Origin: Methanolobus psychrophilus R15
GTDB taxonomy: Archaea > Halobacteriota > Methanosarcinia > Methanosarcinales > Methanosarcinaceae
Direction: 5' to 3'
DNA length: 64,000 nt
NCBI GenBank assembly: GCA_000306725.1
Contig: CP003083.1
Location: 310,001 to 374,000 of the forward strand
Position 1 is the first letter of the stretch. Each line of letters starts with the position of its first letter. The notes under the pieces are model-generated. The model was not told the DNA's origin. It did no database searches and saw only the letters and a list, made by a program, of their open reading frames with translations. Shown one piece after another: positions 31,445-41,528 of this stretch. The position numbers were made by a program, and so were the translations under genes.

Positions 31445-33961
31445 GTGAAAATGACCACTAGTGATAATATTTACAAATACTGCCAGCCGCCGGAAATACT
31501 AGCTCCTGCAGGCGATACAGAAGCTTTGCTGGGTGCAATAAAAGGAGCAGCTGATGCTGTCTACCTTGGGGTAGAGGATTTCAATGCAAGAAAAGGGGCA
31601 AAGAACTTCAGGCTGGATGAACTGGAAGAAGCAATAGACCTTGCGCATTCCAGAGGCGTTAAGGTTTTCCTGGCGCTGAACATACCTGTCAAGCAGAAAG
31701 AATTACAGGATGCACTTAATGTTGTCGATAAGGCATATTCCTATGGGATCGATGCGATCATAATTGAGGATATGGGGCTGATGAAGATGCTAAGCAGCAC
31801 CTATCCCGACCTTCCATTACATGCCAGCACCCAGATGACCATCCATAACCTGCAGGGAGTGACCTTTGTTGAAGAGGCAGGTGCATCTAGAGTCATACTC
31901 TCAAGAGAGCTCACTGTGGAACAGGTCAAAGATATCGTCGACAGGAGCAACATTGATATTGAACTCTTCGTCCACGGGGCCCTGTGCTATTCCTACTCAG
32001 GCAGATGCCTCTTCAGCAGTTTCCTTAGCGACCGAAGTGCAAACAGGGGAGCCTGTACACAACCGTGCCGCAGGCAGTACCATCTGATGGTCGACGGGGA
32101 GGAGGCAGGCAGGGGACTGATAGGTGAATATCCCATAAGCTGTGCCGAACTTTGCACTCTTCCCGAGCTTGACAGTATAGTCAGGACCGGCATAAAAAGC
32201 CTGAAAATAGAAGGGCGGATGAAAAAACCGGAGTATGTGACCGCAAGTTCTGAAGCGTATAAGACGGCAGTCGAGAGGATATGCAGAACCGGCAGTAATC
32301 TCAGTTTCCAGGAAATTGAGGCTTATGAGACGGATCTTGCAAAACTGTTTTACAGAGGCTTTACAAAAGGATTTGTTTCAGGACAGAAGGATGTCACACA
32401 CCAGAAATACAGTTCAAGTTATGGTCTTCTTCTTGGCAGGGTAAAGGAGATATCCCGGTCAAAACACCATGCAGGCCTGAAAATAAAACTCCTGCAAGAC
32501 ATCAACGACAAGGACGGGATCGGAATACTCACCAGCATGAGAATGCTCGGTTGCAGGGTCGATTTCATCACTTCCGGGGGGGAAAGGGTTGAAAAAGCCT
32601 CAAAAGGTGAAGAGGTTATTCTTGAGATCAGCCCCAAGACTGGCAAAGCTGTGCGACCACAAGATGAAGTATTCCTTTCAACCGATAACAAGCTCATCGA
32701 TGCCCTCCGGAAAAAGAAGCTACGAACGATTCCGGCCGACATCAGGGTATTTGCCCGCCTTGGAGAAAAGCTCAGGATAGAAATGGAAGAGAACAGAAAA
32801 TCTGTATCCTTCACAGATGATTTTGTTGTCCCGGAGGCGATAAGCTCTCCCACTACTGCAGAACAGATATCGCTGGCCATGGAAAAGCTTGGAGACACAC
32901 CCTATCATGCAGGCTCTGTTGAAGTTGTATCAGATGAGAACATCTTCATACCTGTTGGTGTCCTTACTAATGCAAGGAGGCAGGCAGTGTCACTTCTCCA
33001 GGAAGCGGTTCTGATATCATATAAGAGAGAGCATAAACAGCCTACTGCAGATGCATATGCGATTCAGGAACCTGGGAAGCAAGACAGAAAGCCTGCAGAC
33101 ATCGCGTTTGCAAAAACCAGAAAACGACTCCTTTTGAGCGCTGATGTCAGCAGCACTGAATCACTGTTTGCTGCTGCGAATGCCGATGCTGATATCATTT
33201 ACATCCCTATTGAGATGTTCAGTGAACTGACAGAGGCCCAGAACAGCCTGCATACCGGTGAGATACGGGCAAAGGGAACAGAGATAGTCCTTGTCACTCC
33301 CCAGGTGGCTTTCGACCATGAGCTTGAGGCCCTGAAAAAGCTGATGGAAGATGTGCACCGGGCAAAATTCACGATAGCATGTTCAAATCCTGGCACCGTA
33401 AGAGTTGCAGCGCAGATGGGAATACCGTTTGTGGCCCAGAGGGAGCTGAATATATTCAATAATGCGACAGCTTCTGCTTATTTTGAATCGGGGGCCCGAA
33501 GGGTCACACTTTCCACTGAACTGAACCTGGAGGAGATAAAGGACATTTCCTCAGCGGCCGGAGAGGAAAGAGAGCAACATCAGTTAGAATTGCTTGCATA
33601 TGGCAGGGAATTGCTTCTTATAACAGAGAACGATCTGTTGAAGCCTCTTGTTGACAAAAAGATCCTTGACCAGGACAGCAACGTATCACTTGAAGATAAC
33701 AAGGGAGAGAATTTCCCTGTAAAGCGCATGGGTAAACGCACTTTGATCTATCATTCAAAAGTGCTTGATATGCGTGAGCACCTGGAGAGCCTGAGAGACA
33801 GCGGCGTAGACGTGCTTAGACTTGACCTGTCCATGAATAGCAAAAAAGAGATAAGGGAAACAATACGGGCTTACAGGAGCGGGCTGGAGGGCAAGAGCTG
33901 CAGGCCACTTCCCGGGAGCGAGTACATCACACAGGGACATTACTTTGAGGGTGTGCTCTGA
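31445..33961 (+). CDS. Peptidase U32 family / RlhA-like protein (with DUF3656)
   Basis: The 838-residue protein has the U32 barrel at its N-terminal end (LAPAGDTEALLGAIKGAADAVYLG) with a Cys-rich patch (HGALCYSYSGRCLFSS, ACTQPCRR, SCAELC) that probably binds an iron-sulfur cluster. A long C-terminal part of DUF3656 type repeats a second, weaker barrel. Bacterial relatives (RlhA, TrhP) carry out hydroxylation of 23S rRNA or tRNA using prephenate. Assignment of archaeal members to rRNA/tRNA modification is inferred. The GTG at 31445 and the ATG at 31451 are both possible starts. The gene is monocistronic. Confidence 0.85.
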   Translation: MKMTTSDNIYKYCQPPEILAPAGDTEALLGAIKGAADAVYLGVEDFNARKGAKNFRLDELEEAIDLAHSRGVKVFLALNIPVKQKELQDALNVVDKAYSYGIDAIIIEDMGLMKMLSSTYPDLPLHASTQMTIHNLQGVTFVEEAGASRVILSRELTVEQVKDIVDRSNIDIELFVHGALCYSYSGRCLFSSFLSDRSANRGACTQPCRRQYHLMVDGEEAGRGLIGEYPISCAELCTLPELDSIVRTGIKSLKIEGRMKKPEYVTASSEAYKTAVERICRTGSNLSFQEIEAYETDLAKLFYRGFTKGFVSGQKDVTHQKYSSSYGLLLGRVKEISRSKHHAGLKIKLLQDINDKDGIGILTSMRMLGCRVDFITSGGERVEKASKGEEVILEISPKTGKAVRPQDEVFLSTDNKLIDALRKKKLRTIPADIRVFARLGEKLRIEMEENRKSVSFTDDFVVPEAISSPTTAEQISLAMEKLGDTPYHAGSVEVVSDENIFIPVGVLTNARRQAVSLLQEAVLISYKREHKQPTADAYAIQEPGKQDRKPADIAFAKTRKRLLLSADVSSTESLFAAANADADIIYIPIEMFSELTEAQNSLHTGEIRAKGTEIVLVTPQVAFDHELEALKKLMEDVHRAKFTIACSNPGTVRVAAQMGIPFVAQRELNIFNNATASAYFESGARRVTLSTELNLEEIKDISSAAGEEREQHQLELLAYGRELLLITENDLLKPLVDKKILDQDSNVSLEDNKGENFPVKRMGKRTLIYHSKVLDMREHLESLRDSGVDVLRLDLSMNSKKEIRETIRAYRSGLEGKSCRPLPGSEYITQGHYFEGVL

Positions 33962-34399
33962 GAAGCCATCCTGTTCTTATGTGGTCGCGGTAATATTCCC
34001 AATCCCATATGAGCAACAGAAAAATTAGATATTATGCACGTAATTATTTTTTTTGTAAACATTTGGATTGAAAATATATGCCCTAAGAGATATAAAAACG
34101 TTCAAATAATGATGAACACCTATATTTAAAGGGGAGTAGGTAGCAGAAAGTAGCTTGGCTTATATTTGAGCAGCCAGTCATTCCATTAGAACCGGATCTG
34201 AAGCTTATTGTATAGTCATCTGGAACTTCCATCATAGTATGCCAAAAAAATAAGGCAGGATGATTCCGCAGAGCAACACTGCTTGTCTGCCTCTTTCCGT
34301 TATGTGCGATCAGAAGATTGCTCGTGCTATCGTATTCGATCTAAGTGGCAACACGGGGGATTTGATACGTTCCATCAGACAACTGAAGAGGACAAGATC
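33962..34399. other. 440-base gap before the catalase gene
   Basis: No gene seen. The frame of the catalase is open upstream to 34283, but that extension lacks family resemblance and a ribosome binding site. A catalase promoter should lie in this stretch; I could not pick out a clear TATA box. Confidence 0.4.
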
Positions 34400-36526
34400 A
34401 TGGATAAAAGGAAAGTAAATGAAAATAGCAAAAACGAGCAACTTGAACAGTTCAGTGAGGATAAGGAACGAGAATTCCTGACTACCAATCAGGGACTCAG
34501 GGTCGAAAATACAGATATATCGCTCAAAGCCGGAGAAAGGGGACCAACTCTGCTTGAAGATTTTCACTTCAGAGAAAAGCTGACCCATTTTGATCATGAG
34601 CGTATACCTGAGAGGGTAGTTCATGCAAGGGGTTCTGCAGCGCATGGGTTTTTCCAGGTGTATGAACCCCTGACAGAGTATACTTACGCAAAGTTCCTGC
34701 AGGACCCTTCTAAGAAGACGCCTGTATTTGTCAGGTTCTCTACGGTCGTTGGTTTCAGGGGTTCAGCCGATACTGTAAGAGATGTGCGCGGCTTTGCAAC
34801 AAAGTTCTATACTGAAGAAGGCAATTACGACATTGTGGGTAACAATATCCCGGTCTTTTTCATCCAGGATGCCATGAAGTTCCCGGACCTTGTTCACTCC
34901 ATCAAGCCTGAACAGGATAATCAGATACCGCAGGCCGCAGCGGCTCACGATACGTTCTGGGATTTCGTGGCGCAGCATCCGGAGAATGCTCATATGATAA
35001 TGTGGCTGCTCTCAGACCGCGGTATCCCGAGAAGTTACAGGATGATGCAGGGATTTGGTGTAAATACATTCCGTTTTGTCAATGCGCAGGGTAAGGGCAG
35101 GTTCATTAAGTTCCACTGGAGGCCAATGCTTGGTATTCATTCGATGGTGTGGGACGAAGCACAGAAAGCGGGAGGGAAGGATCCGGACTTCCACAGGCGT
35201 GACCTGTGGGAAGCTATTGAGATGGGCCACTATCCTGAATATGAGCTGGGCGTGCAGCTCCTTGAAGAGGAAGATGAATTCAACTTTGACTTCGATATCC
35301 TTGACCCGACAAAGATCTGGCCGGAAGAGGATGTGCCTGTCAAGTGGATCGGTAAGATGACACTTAACCGCAATCCGGACAACTTCTTTGCGGAAACGGA
35401 ACAGGTTGCGTTCTGTCCGGCGAACATAGTTCCGGGTATAGATTTCTCCAACGACCCCCTATTGCAGGGCAGGCTGTTTTCCTACCTTGATACGCAGCTG
35501 ATACGTCTCGGTGGTCCTAATTTCCACGAGATACCTATCAACAGGCCTCTTGCACCCATCAGTAATAACCAGCGAGAAGGCTACAACCGCATGACCATCA
35601 ACAAAGGCAAAGGAAGCTACTTCCCAAACACAGTTGCTGAAGGCCTGCCAAGGCCTGCATCTGCAGAGGAAGGAGCATTCGTGCACTATGCAGAGAAGGT
35701 GGAAGGCCGGAAGATCCGTGCCAGGAGCGAGAAGTTCAAGGACTTCTACAGCCAGGCCAAGCTGTTCTGGAACAGCATGTCAGAGCCTGAGAAGATGCAC
35801 ATCATAAAGGCCTTCCATTTCGAGGTGGGAAAGGTCAAGGACCGAAGTATCAGGCAGGGTATCGTGGACATGTTCAATAATGTGGATGGGGACCTTGCTG
35901 TTGAGATAGCAAAAGGTGTTGCTGCGGATGCGCCTCAAATGAAGGGAGGCTCTCCTGTGACAAAGAAGTCAAGGAACGTCAGCCAGGAGCTGAGCGAGCA
36001 TACACGCAAGGACTCGATCAAAAGCAGAAAGATCGCGATTCTTGCTGCTGAAGGATATAACTATGCAGAGATAGAGAGCGTCAAGAAGGGCCTGATGGAT
36101 GCAGGAGCACAGGCTGATCTCATTTCAAAGTTCAGGAAGATGCTTAAAAGTTCCGATGGGAAGGAAATGGAGGTCGACAAGAATTATGAAGGTGCAGCTT
36201 CCGTAATGTACGACGCTGTCTATGTTCCCGGAGGTCAGGAGAGCGTAAATACCCTCAAGATGCAGGGAGATGCTATCCACTTCATCAATGAAGCTTTCAA
36301 GCACTGCAAGCCTATCGGAGCGACAGGCGACGGCGTGGACCTGCTCGCAGCTTCCAGCATAATGGGAGTTGACCTTGCAGATCCCGGCTCTGCTGTTGTG
36401 ACAGACAAGGGCGTTGTAACAGTCCGCAACTCCAGCGGGAGTAACGCATTTAATGAGTCCTTTATAGCTGCAATGAAAGAGCACCGCCACTGGGACCGTG
36501 AAAAGAAGATGGAGGTTCCGGCGTGA
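34400..36526 (+). CDS. katE: Large-subunit catalase (HPII type)
   Basis: The 708-residue protein is a clade 2 catalase: the heme catalase core (about 50-510) with His in VVHARGSAAHGFF, Asn in GNNIPVFF and the heme-ligand Tyr in RLFSYLDTQLIRLG, followed by a C-terminal DJ-1/PfpI-like domain (about 565-700). It decomposes H2O2 to water and oxygen in the cytoplasm. The start MDKRKVNENS is preferred because GAAGAGGA lies about ten bases ahead. Catalase of this size is not rare in Methanosarcinales and is consistent with oxygen exposure. Monocistronic. Confidence 0.93.
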   Translation: MDKRKVNENSKNEQLEQFSEDKEREFLTTNQGLRVENTDISLKAGERGPTLLEDFHFREKLTHFDHERIPERVVHARGSAAHGFFQVYEPLTEYTYAKFLQDPSKKTPVFVRFSTVVGFRGSADTVRDVRGFATKFYTEEGNYDIVGNNIPVFFIQDAMKFPDLVHSIKPEQDNQIPQAAAAHDTFWDFVAQHPENAHMIMWLLSDRGIPRSYRMMQGFGVNTFRFVNAQGKGRFIKFHWRPMLGIHSMVWDEAQKAGGKDPDFHRRDLWEAIEMGHYPEYELGVQLLEEEDEFNFDFDILDPTKIWPEEDVPVKWIGKMTLNRNPDNFFAETEQVAFCPANIVPGIDFSNDPLLQGRLFSYLDTQLIRLGGPNFHEIPINRPLAPISNNQREGYNRMTINKGKGSYFPNTVAEGLPRPASAEEGAFVHYAEKVEGRKIRARSEKFKDFYSQAKLFWNSMSEPEKMHIIKAFHFEVGKVKDRSIRQGIVDMFNNVDGDLAVEIAKGVAADAPQMKGGSPVTKKSRNVSQELSEHTRKDSIKSRKIAILAAEGYNYAEIESVKKGLMDAGAQADLISKFRKMLKSSDGKEMEVDKNYEGAASVMYDAVYVPGGQESVNTLKMQGDAIHFINEAFKHCKPIGATGDGVDLLAASSIMGVDLADPGSAVVTDKGVVTVRNSSGSNAFNESFIAAMKEHRHWDREKKMEVPA

Positions 36527-36645
36527 GTTTGTGAGAGGAGGAATGGGAGCCTCCTCTTGAATTCATATTTCATCCCTGTTCTTTGTGACTTATTCTTTGC
36601 TGGGTCAGATGGCTACTGCTTTAGTGGCAGGAGTAACCATCCAGC

Positions 36646-37956
36646 TCAGTATGGATAGAATATGAAGAACATAGAGCACAGGACAAACAACGCCCATGCG
36701 ATCGGCTTAACCTCACTTCTTTTACCGCTGACCAGTTTAAGGAGAGGGAAGAGGACAAAACCGGCACAAAGGCCAACTCCGAGATTATAGGTAAAGCTCA
36801 TAAGGATTATCACTGCCATGGCCGGTATCATCTCTGTGAGATCTTCCATATCTATCTTCTTTAATGAGCCCATCATAAGAAGACCAACGACTATCAAAGC
36901 AGGAGAGGTAGCAGCCGGCGGTATTGCTGAGAAGACAGGATAAAAGAACAAGCCTAACGTGAAAAGGAAGGCGATCACAACTGCAGTAAACCCGGTCCTT
37001 CCACCTTCTTCAATGCCGGTTGCTGATTCGATGTAAGCGCCTGTGGTAGTAGTACCGGCAAGTGCACCAAACATTGTGGCAAGTGCATCTGCAAGGAAGG
37101 GCTTTTCCATATCATCAAGCCTGCCTTGCTCATCCATATAACCTGCTTTTAAGGAAACACCTACAAGAGTGCCCATTGTATCCATCAGGTCCATTGTGAA
37201 CATAGTAAGGATCACTGCGAAGAAACCCCATGTAAGTGCTCCGGCAATATCAAGCTGGAATAGGATAGGGGCAATACTTGGTGGCATGCTCACTATCCTG
37301 TCGGGTGTCTGGGAGACACCTGTTGCAAAACCCAGGATTGCCGTTATAATGATACCGATCAGTATAGAACCTTTTACTTTCTTTATCATCAATGTGCTTA
37401 TCACCAGGAAACCAAACAATGTGAGCGCTACAGGGATGGTGTTGAGAGCTCCCACATGCAAAGGAGCACCTTCCACTCCAAGTGAAACAACACCTGCATT
37501 AACAAGTCCGATAAAGGTTATGAACAGACCAAGCCCGGCGGCAAAACTATATTTGAGATTATCAGGAACGGCATCTATGGTCTTGTTCCGGAGGCCTGAA
37601 ATCGTCAGTATTGTAAAAAGGACACCACTTATGAATACAGCACCCAGTGCCGTCTGCCATGAATAACCCAGCACTCCTACAACAGTATATGCCACAAAAG
37701 CATTCTCACCCATATATGGAGCTATTGCAATTGGTTTTTTTGCATATACCCCCATGAGAAGAGTTCCGAAAACTGCAGATAATATTGTAGCCACCATGGA
37801 TGGACCAAACGGTATCCCGGCTGCCTGAAGTATTGCAGGGTTCACAACAATTATGTATGCAACTGTCATGAAAGTAACAATTCCGGCCATAATTTCGGTC
37901 TTTACATCGGTCCCGTGTTTTTTCAGGTGAAAATAGTTTTCCAGTATACCTGCCAT
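36646..37956 (-). CDS. NCS2-family guanine/hypoxanthine permease (AzgA-like)
   Basis: The 436-residue protein has about twelve membrane helices. Its signatures are MAGIVTFMTVAYIIVVNP, IAIAPYMGENAFVAYTVV (with the conserved Asn-Ala-Phe), GTTTTGAYIESATGIEEGGR and FFYPVF in later helices, as in AzgA/PbuG/PbuO purine permeases. It imports hypoxanthine, guanine or adenine. The start MAGILENYF is chosen because the broken copy at 28671 also starts MTGI at that point. The gene is convergent with katE, about 120 bases apart. Confidence 0.92.
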   Translation of the reverse strand: MAGILENYFHLKKHGTDVKTEIMAGIVTFMTVAYIIVVNPAILQAAGIPFGPSMVATILSAVFGTLLMGVYAKKPIAIAPYMGENAFVAYTVVGVLGYSWQTALGAVFISGVLFTILTISGLRNKTIDAVPDNLKYSFAAGLGLFITFIGLVNAGVVSLGVEGAPLHVGALNTIPVALTLFGFLVISTLMIKKVKGSILIGIIITAILGFATGVSQTPDRIVSMPPSIAPILFQLDIAGALTWGFFAVILTMFTMDLMDTMGTLVGVSLKAGYMDEQGRLDDMEKPFLADALATMFGALAGTTTTGAYIESATGIEEGGRTGFTAVVIAFLFTLGLFFYPVFSAIPPAATSPALIVVGLLMMGSLKKIDMEDLTEMIPAMAVIILMSFTYNLGVGLCAGFVLFPLLKLVSGKRSEVKPIAWALFVLCSMFFIFYPY

Positions 37957-38283
37957 ATCAGATCCCGTAGTAATTCGATGGTGACTAATCATTTTAAAAA
38001 AAGGGGATTAAATATATAAATATGATTATTGAGAAGTGTGATTTTTCTTGAAGGTAGCAAATGCTGTACTTCTCTGGTTTTCGCCTTATTCTTTAAACAT
38101 GCGTTTTGGTATCCCTATGTAAGGCTTACCCAGGTAAAGCTCGTGAGTGTTTAAGATTTAAAAGTCGGCCAGTTGCAGCAGGGAGAAAGAAAATTAAGAG
38201 AACCAGGGATATTATATCAACTCTTTTTTATATTATGCAGGTGTTATTTAAACATCAAGTTTCTAATAACAAAAGGTGTTTTA

Positions 38284-41046
38284 ATGGGAAGGACAAAATC
38301 AGGAATATTGAAGTATACGATAATATTGTTAGTTTTACTTTCATGCATAGGAACAGCACATGCAGCTAATATCGTTGTAGGAGAAAGCCTGGGGAACAAT
38401 ATTATTACCGCTGCAATTACTAATGCAACTGACGGTGACATAATTATCGTAAGTGATGGAACTTACATTGAGAACATAATAGTCAACAAGGAAGTTACAA
38501 TCCGTGCTGAGAACGGCTCTGCAAACACTGTCGTGCATGCAGCGTCACCTGACCATGTATTCAATATCACGGCCAACAACGTCACAATCCACGGATTTAA
38601 CATAACAGACGCTGCAGAATATAGTGGCATTTACCTGCACTCAGTTTCAAACTGTAATATTTCAGACAATGTCTTAGTAAACAACTCCTTTGGCATTCAT
38701 ATGAGTTCTTCAACTGATAGTACTTTAACCAACAATACAATCAATTCCAACGAATATGGTATTTTCCTTTATGATTCAACTGACAATACCCTTATCGATA
38801 ACACAATGACATCAAATGGTTACAATTTTGGTGTTTATGGAACAAGCATGGAACATTTTATCCATGATATAAACCCTGATAATCTGGTCAATGAAAAACC
38901 GATCTGGTATTTGATCGATCAGGCAGATATGCATGTACCATCCGATGCAGGACAGGTCTATGTCGTTAACTCCACCAATGTCACTGTTAAGGACATTACA
39001 ATATCCAATTGTTTTGATGGTGTGACATTTGCATATACTGACAATTCAAAAATAGAGAATGTCACTACTTCAGAATGCGAATATGGCTTATACTTATTTA
39101 AATCTGATTTTAATATCCTTAATAACATCAGCGCAAATAACAACGATTATGGCATTATTATTGATGCATCAAATAATAATACATTATCCGACAGTAATGT
39201 CAATTCCAGCACTTTTGAGGGCATTTATATTCACACTTCAAGTAACTACAATACCCTGAACAGTAATACTGCCAATGGCAATTACTTAGGTATCTTACTT
39301 CAAGGATCAGACAATAATGACATGACATGCAATACTGCTAATAACAATTTTGTCGGTATTTATTATGAATCTTCTGCTAATAACAGTTTAGTCAGTAATA
39401 CAGCCAATGGCAATTTAGTCGGTATCGCTCTTATCAATTCTGCTGACAGGAACACTTTAGACACCAATACAGCCAATGGCAATTGGATCGGTATCGTACT
39501 TCAAGGATCAGACAGTAATGACGTGACATGCAATACTGCCAATTCAAACTATATTGCCGGTATCGAACTTTACGAATCAAACGACAATGAACTGATAGAT
39601 AACACCGCTAATAGTAATTCACTAGTTGGTATTATTCTTGAGGATTCAAGTGATAATGTATTGACCAATAACATCGTCAAGGATAGTACAGGTGATTCTG
39701 TCTTTGGTTTGGGAAGTATGAATAGTGGATATTTAAGCAACGATCCATTTAACGAATATAATATTATTGATAAGTTCAACAGTAGTTTTGTATCCAGTTC
39801 TGCAAATATGATTAACTCTATATACATTCATGATACTCCACCAGTGTCATATGGAATCTATATTGAGGATTGTTCCAACAATACATTATCAGGTACTTAT
39901 TCAACAGGCAATTATTATGCTTTTTATGCATTGAGGTCACTGAACACTACCGTAAACAATCTCATATTGACCGAAGACCTGGCACAGATGTCTTTTGTAA
40001 CTGATTATGGCAAGAACTATCTAAGAGGATACGATTCAAACTCCGCATCTTTATCCGGTAAAACCAACGTCAATGGCTATGTAGACCTTACCCGCTCACC
40101 CGATTACCTGAGTAGCATTGCCCTTGTATCTGTCGACTACATAGGCACGGACATCAAGTTCCACTATGAAGACTCTGGCATGAGCAATGAGGATGAATCT
40201 TCAATCGCTTTGTTCAGGCTGAATGGCAATGAATGGGTCGAAGTTCCTAATGCCACACTCAACACCAGCGGCAACTATGTTTCTGCAATCATTGCTGAAA
40301 CCATAGATGGCACTCCTGCTGGAACTTTAAGTCCCGCTCTTAGTGAATATACAGTTACATTGGCACTTTTCAAAGATGGGGAAACTCCCCGCTCTAACAG
40401 TGGTTCTGCAGCTCAAAGAGAAAGAAGAGAAGGAACCATAACTGATCTGCCCCGGGGGAATGATGGAGGACTGACCAAAGATACTGTTGTTAAATCCTCA
40501 GATTCAACCACCACCCTGACACTATTCACGGGAACAAAGGCCCTTGATCCATTAAGCAACCCTGTGAACAGTATCATAGTAACTACTCCATCCTCCCTGC
40601 CTTCAGACACTCCAAGAGAGGTGATCGAATCTGGTCTCTATTTCAGGTTCGGTCCGTCAGGAACCACGTTCAGCCAGGATGTGATGATCACAATGGACTT
40701 CGACCCTGCAGACTTTGAAGGCAGGACTCCTGTGATCTACACATACACATCTGAAGATGGCTGGATCGCCCTGGAAACAACCGTAGACTGGGAAAATGGC
40801 AGAGCAACGGCAATGATAAGCCACTTCTCTCTCTATGCACTGTTTGGGACCGATTCGGAAGAAACACAGGAGATAGTAGTTGAAGTGCAGGAAGCAGTTG
40901 CTGGAACTTTCACCGAGAGTGCAGAAGAAACACCGGTTAAAGATAAAAATGGTTTTAGCCATCTTTATTGGATTATCGGCATAGTAATTGTTCTGGCCCT
41001 TGGAATCGTAATTGTAAAAAAACAGAAAGATAGCGGGGGGCTTTAA
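38284..41046 (+). CDS. Secreted parallel beta-helix surface protein
   Basis: The 920-residue protein has a signal peptide (about 1-28, ending GTAHAANIVVG), a long parallel beta-helix of NosD/PbH1 type (about 35-620) with many units of the form N-x-(I/L/V)-x-x-N-x-A-x-x-N, a PGF-pre-PGF-like domain (about 720-860), a linker and a C-terminal membrane helix followed by KKQKDSGGL. It probably faces the cell surface and binds or cleaves polysaccharide, or forms part of the cell envelope; no catalytic motif is evident. I chose the ATG giving MGRTKSGILKYTIILL because AGGTG lies before it and this is where the signal peptide starts. Monocistronic. Confidence 0.87.
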   Translation: MGRTKSGILKYTIILLVLLSCIGTAHAANIVVGESLGNNIITAAITNATDGDIIIVSDGTYIENIIVNKEVTIRAENGSANTVVHAASPDHVFNITANNVTIHGFNITDAAEYSGIYLHSVSNCNISDNVLVNNSFGIHMSSSTDSTLTNNTINSNEYGIFLYDSTDNTLIDNTMTSNGYNFGVYGTSMEHFIHDINPDNLVNEKPIWYLIDQADMHVPSDAGQVYVVNSTNVTVKDITISNCFDGVTFAYTDNSKIENVTTSECEYGLYLFKSDFNILNNISANNNDYGIIIDASNNNTLSDSNVNSSTFEGIYIHTSSNYNTLNSNTANGNYLGILLQGSDNNDMTCNTANNNFVGIYYESSANNSLVSNTANGNLVGIALINSADRNTLDTNTANGNWIGIVLQGSDSNDVTCNTANSNYIAGIELYESNDNELIDNTANSNSLVGIILEDSSDNVLTNNIVKDSTGDSVFGLGSMNSGYLSNDPFNEYNIIDKFNSSFVSSSANMINSIYIHDTPPVSYGIYIEDCSNNTLSGTYSTGNYYAFYALRSLNTTVNNLILTEDLAQMSFVTDYGKNYLRGYDSNSASLSGKTNVNGYVDLTRSPDYLSSIALVSVDYIGTDIKFHYEDSGMSNEDESSIALFRLNGNEWVEVPNATLNTSGNYVSAIIAETIDGTPAGTLSPALSEYTVTLALFKDGETPRSNSGSAAQRERREGTITDLPRGNDGGLTKDTVVKSSDSTTTLTLFTGTKALDPLSNPVNSIIVTTPSSLPSDTPREVIESGLYFRFGPSGTTFSQDVMITMDFDPADFEGRTPVIYTYTSEDGWIALETTVDWENGRATAMISHFSLYALFGTDSEETQEIVVEVQEAVAGTFTESAEETPVKDKNGFSHLYWIIGIVIVLALGIVIVKKQKDSGGL

Positions 41047-41528
41047 GCCCTCAGTTCTTTTTTAATACATATGATGTCTTTTTAATAACTGACACAAGTC
41101 TTATCTTCTTCCATATCCACAGCAGTCGTCATAAGATTAAGTTTCAAACCATTTCATTCTGTATAATATTCCAGCAGATTCATTCATCATATTAAGAAAC
41201 CCATTGATGTCAGATTCCCCTGTGGCAGGTAAAACTTCATTCTCTCCTGCTGCAGGGAGCAATTGCCTACAAATGAATTGTTGTTACTCATTCACTTGCA
41301 TACATCTGGATATTTTTACAATAACCAGCATCAAAAGAAGTAGCCTTATATAGTGTAACGGAGTAAATTGTATGAGGTGTGTGCCTTCTTTTACCACCAA
41401 CCCCCACTCCCAACTGCACACACCTTAATTACGATGCAAATATTTTGACCTTTGCAATTGACCAGGTTGCAGCACCTTCATGATTCATTGGGATTGGCAG
41501 GGCATAGGAAGGCCAGGCAAGAAACTGT
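41047..41528. other. 480-base gap
   Basis: No gene or structured element stands out. The sequence is moderately AT-rich with a C-rich patch (CCACCAACCCCCACTCCC, 41393-41410). It lies between the ends of two convergent genes. Confidence 0.5.

Noticed and set aside
38173-38283. Longer start for the beta-helix protein
   Set aside because: The extra 37 residues precede the signal peptide and lack a ribosome binding site; the ATG at 38284 has AGGTG and begins the signal peptide.
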